This document shows, piece by piece, positions 1 to 13,640 of a DNA stretch of 64,000 bases (the first letter of the stretch is position 1; every line of letters begins with the position of its first letter). The DNA is from Karstenula rhodostoma CBS 690.94 (lineage: Eukaryota; Ascomycota; Dothideomycetes; Pleosporales; Didymosphaeriaceae). The DNA lies in assembly GCA_010093485.1 (NCBI GenBank), contig MU001504.1:255769-319768 (forward strand), written 5' to 3'. The translations under genes were made by a program, and so were the position numbers. The notes under the pieces are model-generated. The model had not been told where the DNA came from and searched no databases. It saw only the letters and a program-made list of their open reading frames with translations.

Positions 1-290
1 AATAATCACGTTATTACTAACTACCTTAGAACTAAGTACTTAGCTAGAAACTATATTAATAATTATATTATTACTAACTATCTTAGGTTTAAGTACCTAG
101 CTAGAGACTATATTAATAATCGTGTTACCGCTAACTACCTTAGGTTTAAGTACCTAGCTAGAGACTATATTAATAATTATATTACTACTAACTATCTTAG
201 AACTAAATATTTAACTAGAAACTATATTAACTATCGCGTTACTACTAACTATCTTTAGATTAAGTACCTAGCTAGAGACTTTATTATTAA
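1..290. repeat. 57-bp tandem array, five copies
   Basis: Units begin with an AACTAxCTT block at about 19, 76, 133, 190 and 247, giving a constant 57-bp spacing. The array is cut by the left window edge. 57 bp is 19 codons, and the frame starting at 19 stays free of stops through the first four units before a TAG in the fifth. This is compatible with a decayed protein repeat but does not prove one. Confidence 0.85.
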
Positions 291-657
291 AGACCTAGTT
301 ATCCTTTACTAAGGAGTATAAGTAGTAGACTAGCTAAATTTAAAATAAAATTAACTAATAAGTATTTAGTTATTAGAAATACTAGTAGTCTAGAATATAT
401 ACTAGGTCTAGTATATATAAAAGTATTAAAGTACCTAGTAAAATAGAATTATAGATTATATATAGGATTTAACTAGGGGTTATAAGAAATATAATAATAT
501 TCTATATTATATATTACTTAGAAAGTAGATAGAAGGAAGTCCTATAATACCTTTAGTAAATCTATACTATATAAATAATTATATATATTCTATATATAGT
601 ATACTAGCTATTATAAATATATATTATAATACCTACCTAACTTAGTAGTTTAAGATT

Positions 658-842
658 CTATACTAATAATAAAAATTAGTATAAAGATAGATTATAGTAT
701 TTAATAGTTTATAAATATTATCTAATTAGGTAATTTAATACCCTATACTAATAATAAAAATTAGTATAGAAGTAGATTATAATATTTAATAGCTTATAAA
801 TATTACCTAATTAGGAAGTTTAATACCCTATATTAATAATAA
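658..842. repeat. 85-bp direct tandem duplication
   Basis: A block starting CTATACTAATAATAAAAATT occurs at 658 and 743, and a diverged third start lies at 828, so the period is 85 bp. It sits wholly within the RIP block and has no coding signal. Confidence 0.75.
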
Positions 843-1227
843 AAAATTACTAAAGTATTACTATCCCTATATAACCTTATTAAGTTACTATCTCTCCCTA
901 AACCTAGTACTATTCTTTTAAAGCTATTAAGTCCTTTCCTTTTAAGGTTTTACTCCTTTATTTAGTTTTAGGTATATTTTCTTCTATAATATTATTAGAT
1001 TAAAACTATATATAGCTATCTACCTTATAGAGCTACTTACTATAGGATACTTAGATTATATTATTTAGAATATATTATACTATATCTATATAGAGTTAGA
1101 GGCTTATCTAGAATTAACTCTCTTAGTATAACTACTAGTATTATTTATATTAGTACTTTTATTAAGTACTATACTACTTAATATACTATTACTAATAATA
1201 TTACTACCTATAGCTATAAATATTAAA

Positions 1228-1290
1228 GTAGGTTCTTACTATATTAGAGTAGGTCCTTACTATATTAGAGTAGGTTCTTACTATATTAGA
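1228..1290. repeat. 21-bp tandem array, three copies
   Basis: Three copies of a 21-bp unit (GTAGGTTCTTACTATATTAG plus A) differ at a single position in the middle copy. Confidence 0.85.
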
Positions 1291-2068
1291 ATTATTATAT
1301 CTATCTTATATAGATATCCTCTTTTATATACTAGTATAGGTATAGTAGAGAATATAGTAGTAATAATTAATCTAACTATATAATATCTTTAACCCCTATT
1401 AATATTAAATAAGTTTACTATAGTACCTATAAGGTATATCTTATAGTATCCTTTAAGATTATTTTCTAAAAACTCTAATATTACCTTAAGTATATAGTAA
1501 GCTAGATAGATACTATTAGTAGTCTTATCTAATATATATATATCTAGTAGTTAATAGCTTAGTATACTAATATAGCTAGTACTATCTCTAGGTATATCTA
1601 TATCCCTATTAGCTATTACCTTTTTTTATAGCTTTTATAACTTTAGGTACTAGTTATAAGTTTTCTAATACTATACCTTTAAAACTATCTTAAAAAAAGG
1701 CTAGTATTCCTTAAAGAGGTTAAAAAATTATATATAATTAAGGGGTAATTTCTTATATATCTATACCCTAACCTTATTACTAATATTACTCTAGATTTTT
1801 CCTTCTTTCTATACTAGCTACTAAGTACTATAGATAATAGATTTTATATAACTTTTATTAGATCTATAAAGGAGGCTTATTATATAATTTAAAATTCCTT
1901 ATATATAGTTTTAATATACCTAGAGCTATATCTATAGCCCTATAAATATAATAGTAATATTTTATAGTTTATTATTTCTTAGATACTAGATTAATTACCT
2001 ATTAGTACTAGGTACTATAATATAGATAGGTATAATAGGAAACTAGTATATAAACTTTATTAACCCTA

Positions 2069-2180
2069 TAGCTATACTATTAGTTCTAGAAGCTATACTA
2101 TTAGCTCTAGAAGATATATTAGCTCTAGAAGGTATATTAGTTTTAGAAGCTATATACTTAGCTTTAGAAGCTATATCTTA
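2069..2180. repeat. Imperfect 18/21-bp repeats (TAGxTxTAGAAG core)
   Basis: The core TAG(C/T)T(C/T)TAGAAG recurs about five times at 18- or 21-bp spacing. All spacings are whole codons. It lies inside the RIP block. Confidence 0.7.
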
Positions 2181-2400
2181 GGTTAAGTATTAACTAGAAA
2201 CTATAACTAGTAGTAGTTAATAAATAGCGAAGTAGAATTTAATAATAATAAGTATTTTTATAAATAGTATATTAATAATATATATTAGTAGTATATATTT
2301 ATACTTAGAAGTCTATTAGACTAGATATCCTAAATAGTTAGCTCTATAGAGGAGTAGTATAATATAAATAGTAGCTAGATATTTATAATTAAATTATAGG

Positions 2401-2700
2401 ATATATAGTAGTAGTATATATATATAAATACTAGAGGGGTAATTATACTACTAGAGGGAAGTCTAGAAGACTCTAAGAATTATCTATCTATAGGAGGACT
2501 ATTTAGTTATAATAAGAATTCTTAAATAACGGGATAACCTCCTATAGTAGTATATATATATAAATATATATTAATATTATAGAGGGGTAATTATACTAAT
2601 AGGGGTAGAGTCTAGGAGACTCTAGAAATTATCTATATATAGGATAACTAATTAGTTATAATAAGAACTCTTAAGTAGCGAGTTAATATCCTATTCTTTT
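2401..2700. repeat. 148-bp direct duplication, possible LTR fragments
   Basis: AGAGGGGTAATTATACTA occurs at 2433 and again at 2581. Both copies are followed by a similar order of motifs (AGACTCTA, AATTATCTAT, TTAGTTATAATAAGAA, TCTTAA), each ending near a GATAACCTCC/TTAATATCCT element. Two diverged copies 148 bp apart could be fragments of a retrotransposon terminus. That reading is inference only. Confidence 0.6.
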
Positions 2701-4857
2701 TTAACTATCTATATAATCTATATATATTAGTAGCTACTACTACTACTATTTAGCTCTATTAAAGTATAAGTCCTCTATTATTTACTTATCTTATAGTACT
2801 TATTAACCTACTAAATAAATAATACCTATAGTTACTAAAATAAAGGTTACCTATTATACTAGTAGGTCTATTAGATATAGTCCTTATACTAGAAAACTAT
2901 TATAGAAGCTATAAGAGGTATAGTAGTTATAGGGGATATATCTAATATAGCTAATAGTTATTACTACCCTTAAAAATCTTTAGAATAAGGACTTATATAT
3001 TAATAATAGTAGTAGCGATAGTAATAATAATATATCTAGTAATTATAAATCTAAATATTCTTATCTAGAGAATAAGTAACTATATTATATAATAGATAAT
3101 ATATATATAACTAAAGATAAGATAATAACTATAGAAGGCCCTAGATTAACTCCTCTACTACCTTTTAAGTAGTAGTAAATCCCCTAGTTACTAGTTTTAA
3201 TATCTAAATTAGAGTATAATAATAGATCTCTTCTATACTATTACTAGTATATATACTTCTAGCTAGGTATTAATAGAATATAGATCCTTCTATCTAGTAT
3301 ATATAGGGTAGATAGATATTTAAAGCTCCTCTATATAATTATACTATTAAAGTAGGAGGTAGAGTAGAAGGGTATATAGTTTAATAGACTATTCTAGACT
3401 ATAGATATAATAGTAATAGTCTATATTAATAAAGAGTAGAAAAATAAATATATTAGCTAATTAATTACTAGAAAAGATATATACTATTATCTAGCGTACT
3501 TTAGAGGTATCTATAAGTATAAGGAGAAGTATACTCTTCTAAAAAGGGACTTATATATTAATTTTAACCTTATTCTTATATTAGTATTTCTAGACCTATT
3601 TAATATATCTCTTATCTAGTCTACTCTCTTATTATAATAGTTAATAATAGTTAATATTATAGTAATAGTAGGGCCTTAAATTATTATTAATAAAGTATAG
3701 AAGTATAAGAATATAGCTTATATAAATATTAATAAGGTCTACTAGATAGCTTATAAGTCTAGAAAGGATATATCTAGATATATAAATTATTACTATTATA
3801 TACTAGTTAATATTATAAGGTAGTAGAATACTAGTATTACTATAGGTAAGTTAACTATAAAAGAGTTATTAGATACTATAATCTCTATCTTATATAGCTA
3901 TTATAAAAGGGACTAGCTATAGGAGAATAGTAAAAGTAGTATAATTTTTAAAAGGATAGACTAGATAAATAGAACTATAATTTTAATAGTATATATACTT
4001 ATAGCTTTATTAGGTAAGTAGTTAATAGATACTTTAGTAGAGAATACTATCTAGGATAGTTAGGATTAAAAGAGTAATAATAGTAATATAGACTCTTTAT
4101 ATAACTTCTATAAAAATCTAACTCTCTAATTAATAGTAAGTTTTTAGAAGAAGGAATAATATTAATAGGAAGTATTATTAAAGTAATATTAATATAGATA
4201 AATTTATACCTTATATATATAATACTTACTCTTTAACCTATATTATAATACTAAAAGTATACTAATATACCCTTATATAATATCTATAATATAGAGGATA
4301 CTCTAAACTAGTTTAATATATATTATATTATATACTCTAGTAATTATCTTTTATAGTAGTTACGATAGTATATTATATATAGTATATAGTATATATTAAT
4401 ATAAAAAAGCTTTTAATAAAACCTACTTATACCTTATATACTACCCTTTAGGGCTATTAATCTTATACCCCCTACTTACTATAAAAGAAGAGCGTGTCTA
4501 GCTCTTTAGTATCTCCCCCCCCTATAGTAATAATAATAACAAGTTTAACTTCTCTACCTTCTCTAGCCCTAAGCTCTAGCCCTAGTATTCTATATTAAGG
4601 GATATTTCTAAGGAAGCTAAAGAACTTAGAATAATACTATAATAGCTAGTACCTAAAGTCTTTAAGATAGAAGAGTTCTCTTTACCTATATATAGATTTT
4701 ACTACTCTAGTAAAATTAATATATCTAATAACCCTTTAGTAGAAGGCTCTATACCTAGTAAGTATATAGATATTAGAAACTAAGATAAGGGTAGTAATAG
4801 GGCTACCTTATTTAATAAAAATCTTAGTATTAATAATACTAAGGCTATCTCTATCCC

Positions 4858-4886
4858 TAATAATAATAATAATAATAATAATAATA
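4858..4886. repeat. TAA trinucleotide microsatellite
   Basis: An uninterrupted TAA/AAT run of roughly nine units lies inside the RIP block. Confidence 0.85.
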
Positions 4887-5782
4887 TAGAGGTAGAAAAG
4901 AAGGTAGAAGAAAAGAAGGAGGAGGATAAAAAGGAGACTCTATAGTCTTACTCCCTTATTAGAGTAAGAATATATATAGGGATAGTATTATATAAATATT
5001 AGAAGGTAGATATATATAGGCTAGTAATTCCCCCTAATAAAGATAATATTTATTATACTTTTATCTAGTACTATATAGAGCTAGAGTTTTATATATATTA
5101 TACCTATATAGAGCTTATTATTAGTAAATAGGGAGAGGATATAGAGGATATAGAGGGTCTAATAATATATAATTACTATATAGGAAATACTATTATAGAT
5201 ACTATTAGACCTTATAGAGTATACTATATAGATCTCTATATAGTAGTATCTAAAAAAATAGGGTTCTAGTATATAAGATATTAATTAAATAGTAGTAAAT
5301 ATAGTATTATAGACTAGTATAAGTAATAGGTACTAGTAATACTATCCTTATATAGAGTATAGGGCCTGTCTAGGTATACCCCTAGTAGTTATATAGGTAA
5401 AGGGGGGTACCCTAAAAGTATACTAGAGGAGAAAATACTAGTAAAGGAGTATAGTAAGTATAAGGTATAAGAGGTATATATATAGTATTAGGCTATAAAA
5501 AAGTAGTATATAAAATAGATATATAATATATCTATTATCTTTATATTTAAGATTTTAACCTATAATATATAGTAAGTAAATAAAATACTATAATATAGAT
5601 ATTCTTTTTACTTAAAAGCTAGATATAATTCTATATATTTAAAAGGTCTAGGAGGAACTATATAATATATTATTCCTATATAGTTAGTATTATAGGAGAG
5701 GGGAGAAGGTATACTATAATTAGTATAGTATACTAAGCTATTAGTATTATAGAATATTAAAATTTAGCTATAGAGTAAATAA

Positions 5783-5881
5783 TATTCTAAGTATTATTAT
5801 TAATAGTATAGATAGTATTCTAAGTACTATTATTAATAGTATAAGTAATATTCTAAATATTATTATTAATACTAAAATACT
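5783..5881. repeat. 33-bp tandem array, three copies
   Basis: Units starting TATTCTAA begin at about 5783, 5816 and 5849, giving a 33-bp period. Copies two and three carry substitutions. Confidence 0.75.
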
Positions 5882-6180
5882 AATATCTAGAAATATAACT
5901 AATATATTTTAGTATAGTACTATTAATATTAACCTTATAATTAATATACTAAACCTAAATACCTACTATTAATAACTACTATCTATTCCTTCTAGTAAGA
6001 GGCCCCTCTAGAAAAAGATATCTATCTATATAAGTCTATATTATATATAGAAGTCTATTATAGTTACTTCCTTTTATTATATATATACTACTATATTTAT
6101 TACTTAAATACCTCTATAGTTATTATTTAAATATTACTCTATATACTACTTTCTTTTTATTACTTATATATATCTATACT

Positions 6181-6390
6181 TGCTAGTCTACTATTTAAAT
6201 ACCTTCTATTTACTAGCCTACTACTTAAATACCTCCTACTTACTAGTCTACTACTTAAATACCTCCTAATTATTAGCCTACTACTTAAATACCTCCTAAT
6301 TACTAGCCTACTACTTAAATACCTTCTAATTACTAGCCTACTACTTAAATACCTCCTAATTACTAGCCTGCTACTTAAATACCTATACTT
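6181..6390. repeat. 30-bp tandem array, seven copies
   Basis: The unit TACTAGCCTACTACTTAAAT followed by ACCTCCTAAT recurs exactly every 30 bp from 6181 to about 6390, with one to three substitutions per copy. The regular spacing and near identity suggest expansion late in, or after, RIP of the region. Two of the rare TG dinucleotides of the block lie in this array. Confidence 0.9.
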
Positions 6391-7639
6391 AACTTCCTAA
6401 TAAGACCGACCTATCTATATAGTAGTAAGATAATAAGGTATCCCTAGGTAAGTTCTATTTATTATAACTTATTCTAGTATATATTAGTAGTAACCTTATT
6501 TTAGTAATAGTACTATTTTATATAAACTTATAGTATAGTCTATATATCTAACTATATAAGGATATTAAATTAGATTATAAGTAACCTCTCTACTAATAAG
6601 CCCTTACCTATACTCTTTATTAATAGGAAGCTCTCCTATAAGTTATACTAAGTAGTACCTATATTACTATAATATTAATTTAGGTATTTTAGTAATTAAA
6701 ATATACTATACTATCTTTTAGTTACTTTATAAGCTCTCTATTATATTATAAGCCCTTTATCTAAGTTCTTATTATATTAGTATACTAGTAAATCTACTAA
6801 TATATATTTAAATATAACTCTAATAAGTAGTCCTTAGCGCGTTACCCTCTTTATCTACTATTACTACCCTATATACTCTCTATTAATTATAGCTACCTTA
6901 TAAGCTCTATACTAGTTATTACTATATTAAATATATTTTTTCTTAATACCTTATAAGCTCTCTACTACTTTACTACCTCTTTACTACTATAAAGCTTTCC
7001 TATAACTATTATTATATTAAATAAACTTTCTTTTTATATCTATAAAAGCTTCTAGGCTACTATTAAATACTCCCTCTATACCTAATTAAATAGGTAGCTA
7101 AGTCTAATTAGGTAATTTACTATTTATTACTATATTCCCTCCTCCTTATTATATAGGCTAGCTTAGTACTCCTTAGACTATATATAAGGTAATATCTCTA
7201 TTAACTCTATACTCTTTTTAGATAACTACTTCTTAACTAACTATCTCTAATTAACTAGCTTTTTTCTTTTTAGCTAGCTAGCTCTACTCCCTCTAGCTAA
7301 CTACCTTATTACCTAAGTATTATAAACTTTTCTTTTACCTTTAGTTTAGCCTTATCTATCTAGGAGCCTAGGGTTTATATAATACTATTAGTAAACTAGT
7401 TTATATAAAACTCTATAGTATTTCTAGCTTTATTACCTCTTTCCTTTATACCTATTAACTATATAGTACCTTATATAACTTATAATTTATATATAGTACT
7501 ACCTACTATCTAGCTTATAATCTAGTTATAGTAAAATATATACCTACCCTCTATTTAACTTATAATTTAATTATAGTAAAATATATACCTAGGATTTTAA
7601 TTAAGGATTAAGACCTAGAATTAAAACCTAGGATTAGTA

Positions 7640-7781
7640 CTATTAATACTATTAATACTATTAATACCATTAATACTATTAATACTATTAATATTATTAA
7701 TACTATTAATACTATTAATACTATTAATATTATTAATATTATTAATATTATTAATATTATTAATATTATTAATATTATTAA
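7640..7781. repeat. 9-bp ATTAATACT/ATTAATATT microsatellite
   Basis: About fifteen copies of a 9-bp unit grade from ATTAATACT on the left to ATTAATATT on the right. The gradient fits slippage acting on a few variant units. Confidence 0.85.
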
Positions 7782-8439
7782 ATATAGTTTCTATAGGCTT
7801 CTAATCTATTTATAATTTTTATAAATTTCTAATCTATCTATAATTTCTTTAGATATTAGTCTTATTAATCTAGCTTACTAGTTATAGTACTAAGAGGTAT
7901 CTATAGGTAACTTAATACTAGTAGCTACTTTAGTAGCTAATAGAGCTTTATATAAAGCTTAACTAATAATATTTAATTTTATAAGGATAACCTAAGTATT
8001 AGTAATATACTAGTTATTATTATTTATATATAGAGCTATTATTATTAAGAAATCTTTACTATAGTAGAAGGTTTTATATCTTTTAGGACCCCCTCTATTC
8101 TATAGTTATAGGTATAAATAGTAGAGTAATTAGGTTATAAAACTTCTATAGCCTATCTTTAAGTCTCTATATAAGTAAGCTAAGCCAGGCCCTCCCCTAT
8201 AAGTATATAGATTAATAAGAGGTTACTTAGTACTACTTTAGTAAACTTAAGTTATATCTAGGGATTTATTACTTATTAGTAATACTAGCACTACTAGCTT
8301 ACTAAGAAGCTTAAATAAAAGCTCTTTATAGTAGTTAACTATATAAGGTAGAGGATAGAGGTTATAGAAATAGTAGAAAGTATAAAAATCGATCTTTATT
8401 CTTTAGTATATAAAGGGCCTTTATTATTATTCTATTACT

Positions 8440-8962
8440 TTTAAGTTTATATTATATTATATAGTAGATTACTTATATATTCTATATTAATATTTCTTTA
8501 CTTACTAATTATTAATATTAGTATAGGGCTATTCTATATATAGGAAACTAACTATATTAGTAAATACTTAACTATATATATATAAAAGTATTTATATATA
8601 TTAATATAATAATATAGTCTTAAGGTATAGAAATATATACTATTTACTATTATATTACTTACCTATATATATTAATTAGGCTTAGTAAAAGTAAAGGTAA
8701 TATAAGTCTATATTATATTATATAGTAAATTACTTATATATTCTATATTAATATTTCTTTCCTTACTAATAGTTAGTATTAGTACGGGGCTATCCTATAT
8801 ATAGGAAACTAACTATAATAGTAAATACTTAGCTATATATATATAAAAGTACTCTTATATATTAATATAATAATATAGTCTCTAGATATAGATATATATA
8901 CTATTTACTATTATTTTACTTACCTATATAACTTAATTAGGCTTAGTATAAGTAAAGTTAAT
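8440..8962. repeat. 261-bp direct tandem duplication
   Basis: ATTATATTATATAGT(A/G)(A/G)ATTAC begins at 8451 and 8712. The following 240 bp match in order, including GGGCTAT(T/C)CTATATATAGGA and AATTAGGCTTAGTA. The copies differ by scattered, mostly transition-type changes, as expected for RIP acting on a duplication. Confidence 0.8.
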
Positions 8963-9270
8963 ACCTATAATTATATAATTCTATTACTCCTTTTTTACTT
9001 TTTCTCTTATAAACTTTATACTCTAGTACTTATAATTACCTATAGTAGTATATATTATTCTTTATACTAGTCTCCTCCTCTTATTTACTATAATAGATAC
9101 CTACTCTATCTACCTACTATAGTTTTAAGAGGGGATACCTCTAAATCTAGAGATAGCTCTACTCTTATATAATAGGTAATATAATAACCTATAGTATAAT
9201 AATCCTTTTTAGCTATAAAGAAAATAGTCTACCTAAGTAGTATAGACTAAAACTAAGAATTAGATACTAA

Positions 9271-9560
9271 ACCTTATACTTATATAATTATTTTAAGTTT
9301 TACTAGCTACTCTAAAGGGCCTTATAAAAAGATACCCCTAAATCTAGTTTTAGTTTATAATTATATAGTTATATTATAGCTAATAATACCCTATTATATA
9401 GATAATAGACCCCTATAATAGATAATAAATCTTATATTTATATACTTATTCTAAGCTCTACTAGCTACTCTAGAGGGCCTTATAAGGGGATACCCCTAAA
9501 CCTAGCTTTAATCTATAATTATATAGTTATATTATAGCTAATAAGCCCTTTATATCCTAG
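9271..9560. repeat. 158-bp direct duplication
   Basis: TACTAGCTACTCTA(A/G)AGGGCC occurs at 9301 and 9459. Each copy is followed by CTTATAA, GATACCCCTAAA and a shared ATTATATAGTTATATTATAG segment. A more diverged partial third copy may lie near 9130-9200. Confidence 0.7.
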
Positions 9561-12500
9561 GTAAGGGCTTATTTAAAATATAGTTAGGTTATACTATATA
9601 TATATATAAGAGGGGTATTAGCTTATAGACTTTACTACTTATCTTTAGATATAAATAATTTTTTTAGTTTTATACTAGAAAGTACTTATATCTAAGGATT
9701 TACTAATAGTTCTATTTTAATATACTTACTATAGGCTATTACTTATTTAGATATAAACTAACCCTAGAGGTAATATTAATTCTAGTTTCCTTAGTAACTC
9801 TTTAAATATAATTACTAGTTTATTTAGTTACTATAATAGCTATAAAAATCTAGGCTTATAATTTACTATATAATATTATATATAGGGTCTTTTAAATATA
9901 TCTAGATAGTTTATACTTTAATTAACTTAGATACTACTACCTTTTAGTAATAGATTAAGTCATTTAGTGTATACTATTATAGTTTTAAGCTTTTAAAGCC
10001 TATAGTAAGTATTTAGTAATTTAGTTTACTTATAGGATCTTTCCTTTATCTTCCTTTTAGTACCTATTAGTAAGTATTAGTTATTAGAAGAACTAGTTCT
10101 AGTATTTTTAAATATTTATAGTTATAGTATATATTACTATATTAACCTAGGGCTTACCTATTAGAATATCTAATATATTTAGGTATCTAAGGGGTATATA
10201 CTATATTATATTTAATTACTATCTTACTCTTTATAAATAGACTATACCTTACTTAGCTACTAATACTTTATTATTTAATTAGGAAAGAGATAAATATATT
10301 ATATATTCTTATTCTATTATTAGTTCTATACTAATAGTTACTATTAGTATATAAGTTTATAGTAAAGAAGAATAAATAGTATATATAACTTATATACTAT
10401 ATAAGTTAATAAGAAGTTAGGTTAGATATATATAAGCTTTTAGGATTCTAGAATATTTAGTAATATAACTACTTATATTATATAAATTATTATCTAGTAT
10501 AGTATACTTAGTATATATATATATTCTACTTTTATAGGCCTACTTTACTTCCTATATATACCTATAGTAGTAGCCTAATACTAATACTAATATAAATAAA
10601 TAACCTCTCTATATTATAGCTTACTCCTACTTATTAATATTAATACTATTATAGATTAGTATAGTAGCTATACTTTACCCTATAGGGCTATACTAGATAG
10701 TACTAGTAATAAACTAAATAGGAAATAGAAACTACTAGTATAAATATCCTCTTAAATATAGTAAGGGGTATAGTATTAGCTAGTAAATAAAGAAAAAATA
10801 CTTTAAGCTTTACTACTATAAGAATATTCCTTTTAATAATCTAGAAAAAGTTATATATAAAAATTTTATACTAGTTATAAGAGCTAATAGACTTATAGAA
10901 GAGTAACTTAAAAAAAGTAATAGTAAAGAAAATAACTAAAATAGGTATATTAATTTACTAGTCTATAATAAGTTTCTAGAAAATAAGTAAATATACTAAG
11001 ACCTAATAAATAGATTAGATATAAGCTAGTATAGTAGATATAATAAATTATTTACTATATAGTTTAATAAAGATAAGTAATTATAATACTATAGCTAGTA
11101 TATAAAGGAACTAAAGCCTAGTAGCTAATTATATCTTCCTATTTAATATAGAGGTATACTAAACCTTTATAAATTATCCCTATCTATAGTAGAGGGTATT
11201 ATATAAAGTAATCTAGGAATAATATAATATAAATATTAAAGAGTTAATAGAGGCTATTCTTAAAAATTAAGTACTTATTAATACTATAAAGGTAACTTAC
11301 TTTAACTATTACCCCTAGGGCTATATAGTATATATAGAATAATATTATAATAGTAAGGTATATAGCTTCTATAACTAGTCTTACTATTCTAAAGAGATAG
11401 AGTAGTAGTATAGGCTATTTTAACCTATTATCTAGTTTCTTTATATACCTATAGTAGACTATTTTAGAAGCTAGTTTAGTAGTCTATAGTAAGCGCTAGA
11501 GCTCTAATATTATAAGAGTAGAGAGTTTTCTAATCTAAATAGATATATATATACTAATATCTATAATAAAAAGCTTTTTAACTACTAGTATAAGAAGGGC
11601 CTATTCTATAATTATTACTATCTAGTTCTATACCTAACTATTAATAGTATTAGCTTAATATCTATAGTAAAGAAATATATAATAGTTATACTAGTAGTTT
11701 TTAATATATATAACCTTAAATTAATAATATATAAAAAGCTAGATAATATACTAGTTATAATAATTATACTAGAAAGTATTTAATATAAGACTATAAATAT
11801 ATTTCTTAAACTACTTATTAATAAAATAAGACTCCTATATATAGGTATAGGGGATATACTAGATACTTATACTAGTTAAATATTTATTTTAAAAATTAAT
11901 ATTATCTTAGTTATAGGTAATAGACCCGCTATTACCTAGATTATAAGGATAAAATAACTAGATAACTCTAAATAATCCTATTAATTATATATAATAGAAG
12001 GTACTTATATATAAGTTAGAACTAAATAGAAGTACTATTACTTTCTCTATACTAATAGATATAATATACTAATTAATAATATAGGTTATATAGAAACTAA
12101 AAGAACCCTTATATAAGTAGTAATTATAGACTAATATAATAAGCTTATAATCTTATATAATAGTAGTCTATCTTATTAGTTATACTTATTTAATCTAGTA
12201 ATAATATCCTTTCTATATAGCTTTTTAATTAATACTATATACTATATATATATAAATATTCTAAAGCTACTCTATAGTATTTAGATTAGGGAGAAGTTTA
12301 GTATAAGGGGCTACCTATAGGAACTAAATAGAGCTATAATAAATTAAATAGTAAATATAATAAAATACTTTAAAAGGGATATTCCTATTATAGTTAGTAC
12401 TATACTAAGTAATATACTATACTAGAAAATATAAAAATTAGTAAAATAATAGAACTAGATTCTAATATATAGCCTTATAGTACTAAAGGATAAATTACTA

Positions 12501-13271
12501 AAGAATTACTACTAATATTTTATAAAATACTAGTAGCTATATTAGCTAGTCTTATAACTAGTAGTTACTAAGAAATAATATAAGCTTATTACTATACTAG
12601 TAAAGAATTTTATATAGAAGTATAAGGATCTCTACTATAAGTTTAACCCTATACTTATTAGTATATATACTACTTAAATTTACTACCTCCTTTATATTAT
12701 TAATAATATATAGGTATATAAACTACCTATATATTAGGTATAATAGATACTAAAGTAGTTTCTATAGATTATAAAGAGGAATATAAAATCCCCTTCTAAA
12801 CTCTATACTAACTTAATAAATAATATAGTATTTTAGGAGTAGGCCTTAAACTTATTATAATAAAATAATATAATAGTATACCTATAAAGCTAACTAGATA
12901 ATATAGATAGCTATTTCTATAACCTATCTCTTAGACTACTATTAGTACCTATATAGTATATAGTTAATAACCTATATATAAATATAGGTATTTATATAAT
13001 AAACTTATAATAGTATTATTAATATATTTTTAATAATAAGATAATAATATAGATACTAAGTATATAGTAGAGTAATATATATTATAATTTATATATTACT
13101 TTTAAAGGGTACTTTAGAGTTATCTTTAATATAGTAGAGTACCTTATAAAGAATTTATAGGATAATATAGAATAGGTACTAATTAAATTATAAAAATATA
13201 TAGATATAACTTAGTAAGAATACCTATAATAAATTATAGATAGACTAGGAGAACTATAAAGATATATATAG

Positions 13272-13640
13272 GTAGAGAATATACTAAGTAGTATTAGGAT
13301 AATATATAAAAGTAATTATATTAGAGGTATAACTAAGGAGTATATTATTAATAAAAAAGGGTTTATTAATATATTAAATTACCCTACTAAAGACTTTAGT
13401 AAAAATACTAATAAAAACTCTAGAGATATTAAAGAGGTAGATATAAACCTTAGTAGAGACCTTAGTAAAGACTTTAATAGAGACTATAGTAATATTAAAG
13501 AGGTAGATATTACCTATAATAGGAATTCTAGTAAAAGCCCTAGTAAAAGCCCTAATAAAGGCCCTAGTAAAGACTCTAATAAAAGCTCTAGTAAAGACCC
13601 TAATAAAGACCCTAGTAAAGACTCTAGTAAAGTTAATAGT
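13272..13640 (+). pseudogene. Stop-free 123-codon relic with 12-bp repeats
   Basis: Between a TAG at 13269 and a TAG at 13641 one forward frame has no stop for 123 codons. This is notable because TAA and TAG are extremely common elsewhere in the block. It contains no ATG. The translation is polar, repeats an IKEVDI motif twice, and ends in a run of four-residue units of the type (S/N)K(S/D/G)(P/S) made by a 12-bp repeat at 13528-13632. I do not recognise the family. It may be the remnant of a transposon or host protein, or simply a Q- and W-free stretch that RIP could not close. Confidence 0.35.

Noticed and set aside
1..290. Left-end tandem repeat as a telomere
   Set aside because: The 57-bp unit has no TTAGGG-type motif and nothing shows that the window starts at a chromosome end.
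6181..6390. 30-bp direct repeats at constant spacing as a CRISPR-like array
   Set aside because: The units are contiguous without unique spacers, and the genome is eukaryotic; it is a minisatellite.
12690..13640. Reading TAA/TAG as ancestral CAA/CAG gives a very long open frame in the RIP block
   Set aside because: With TG gone there is no TGA, so this rule opens every frame. Openness after such correction is therefore no evidence for a gene. Only the genuinely stop-free 123-codon part was kept.
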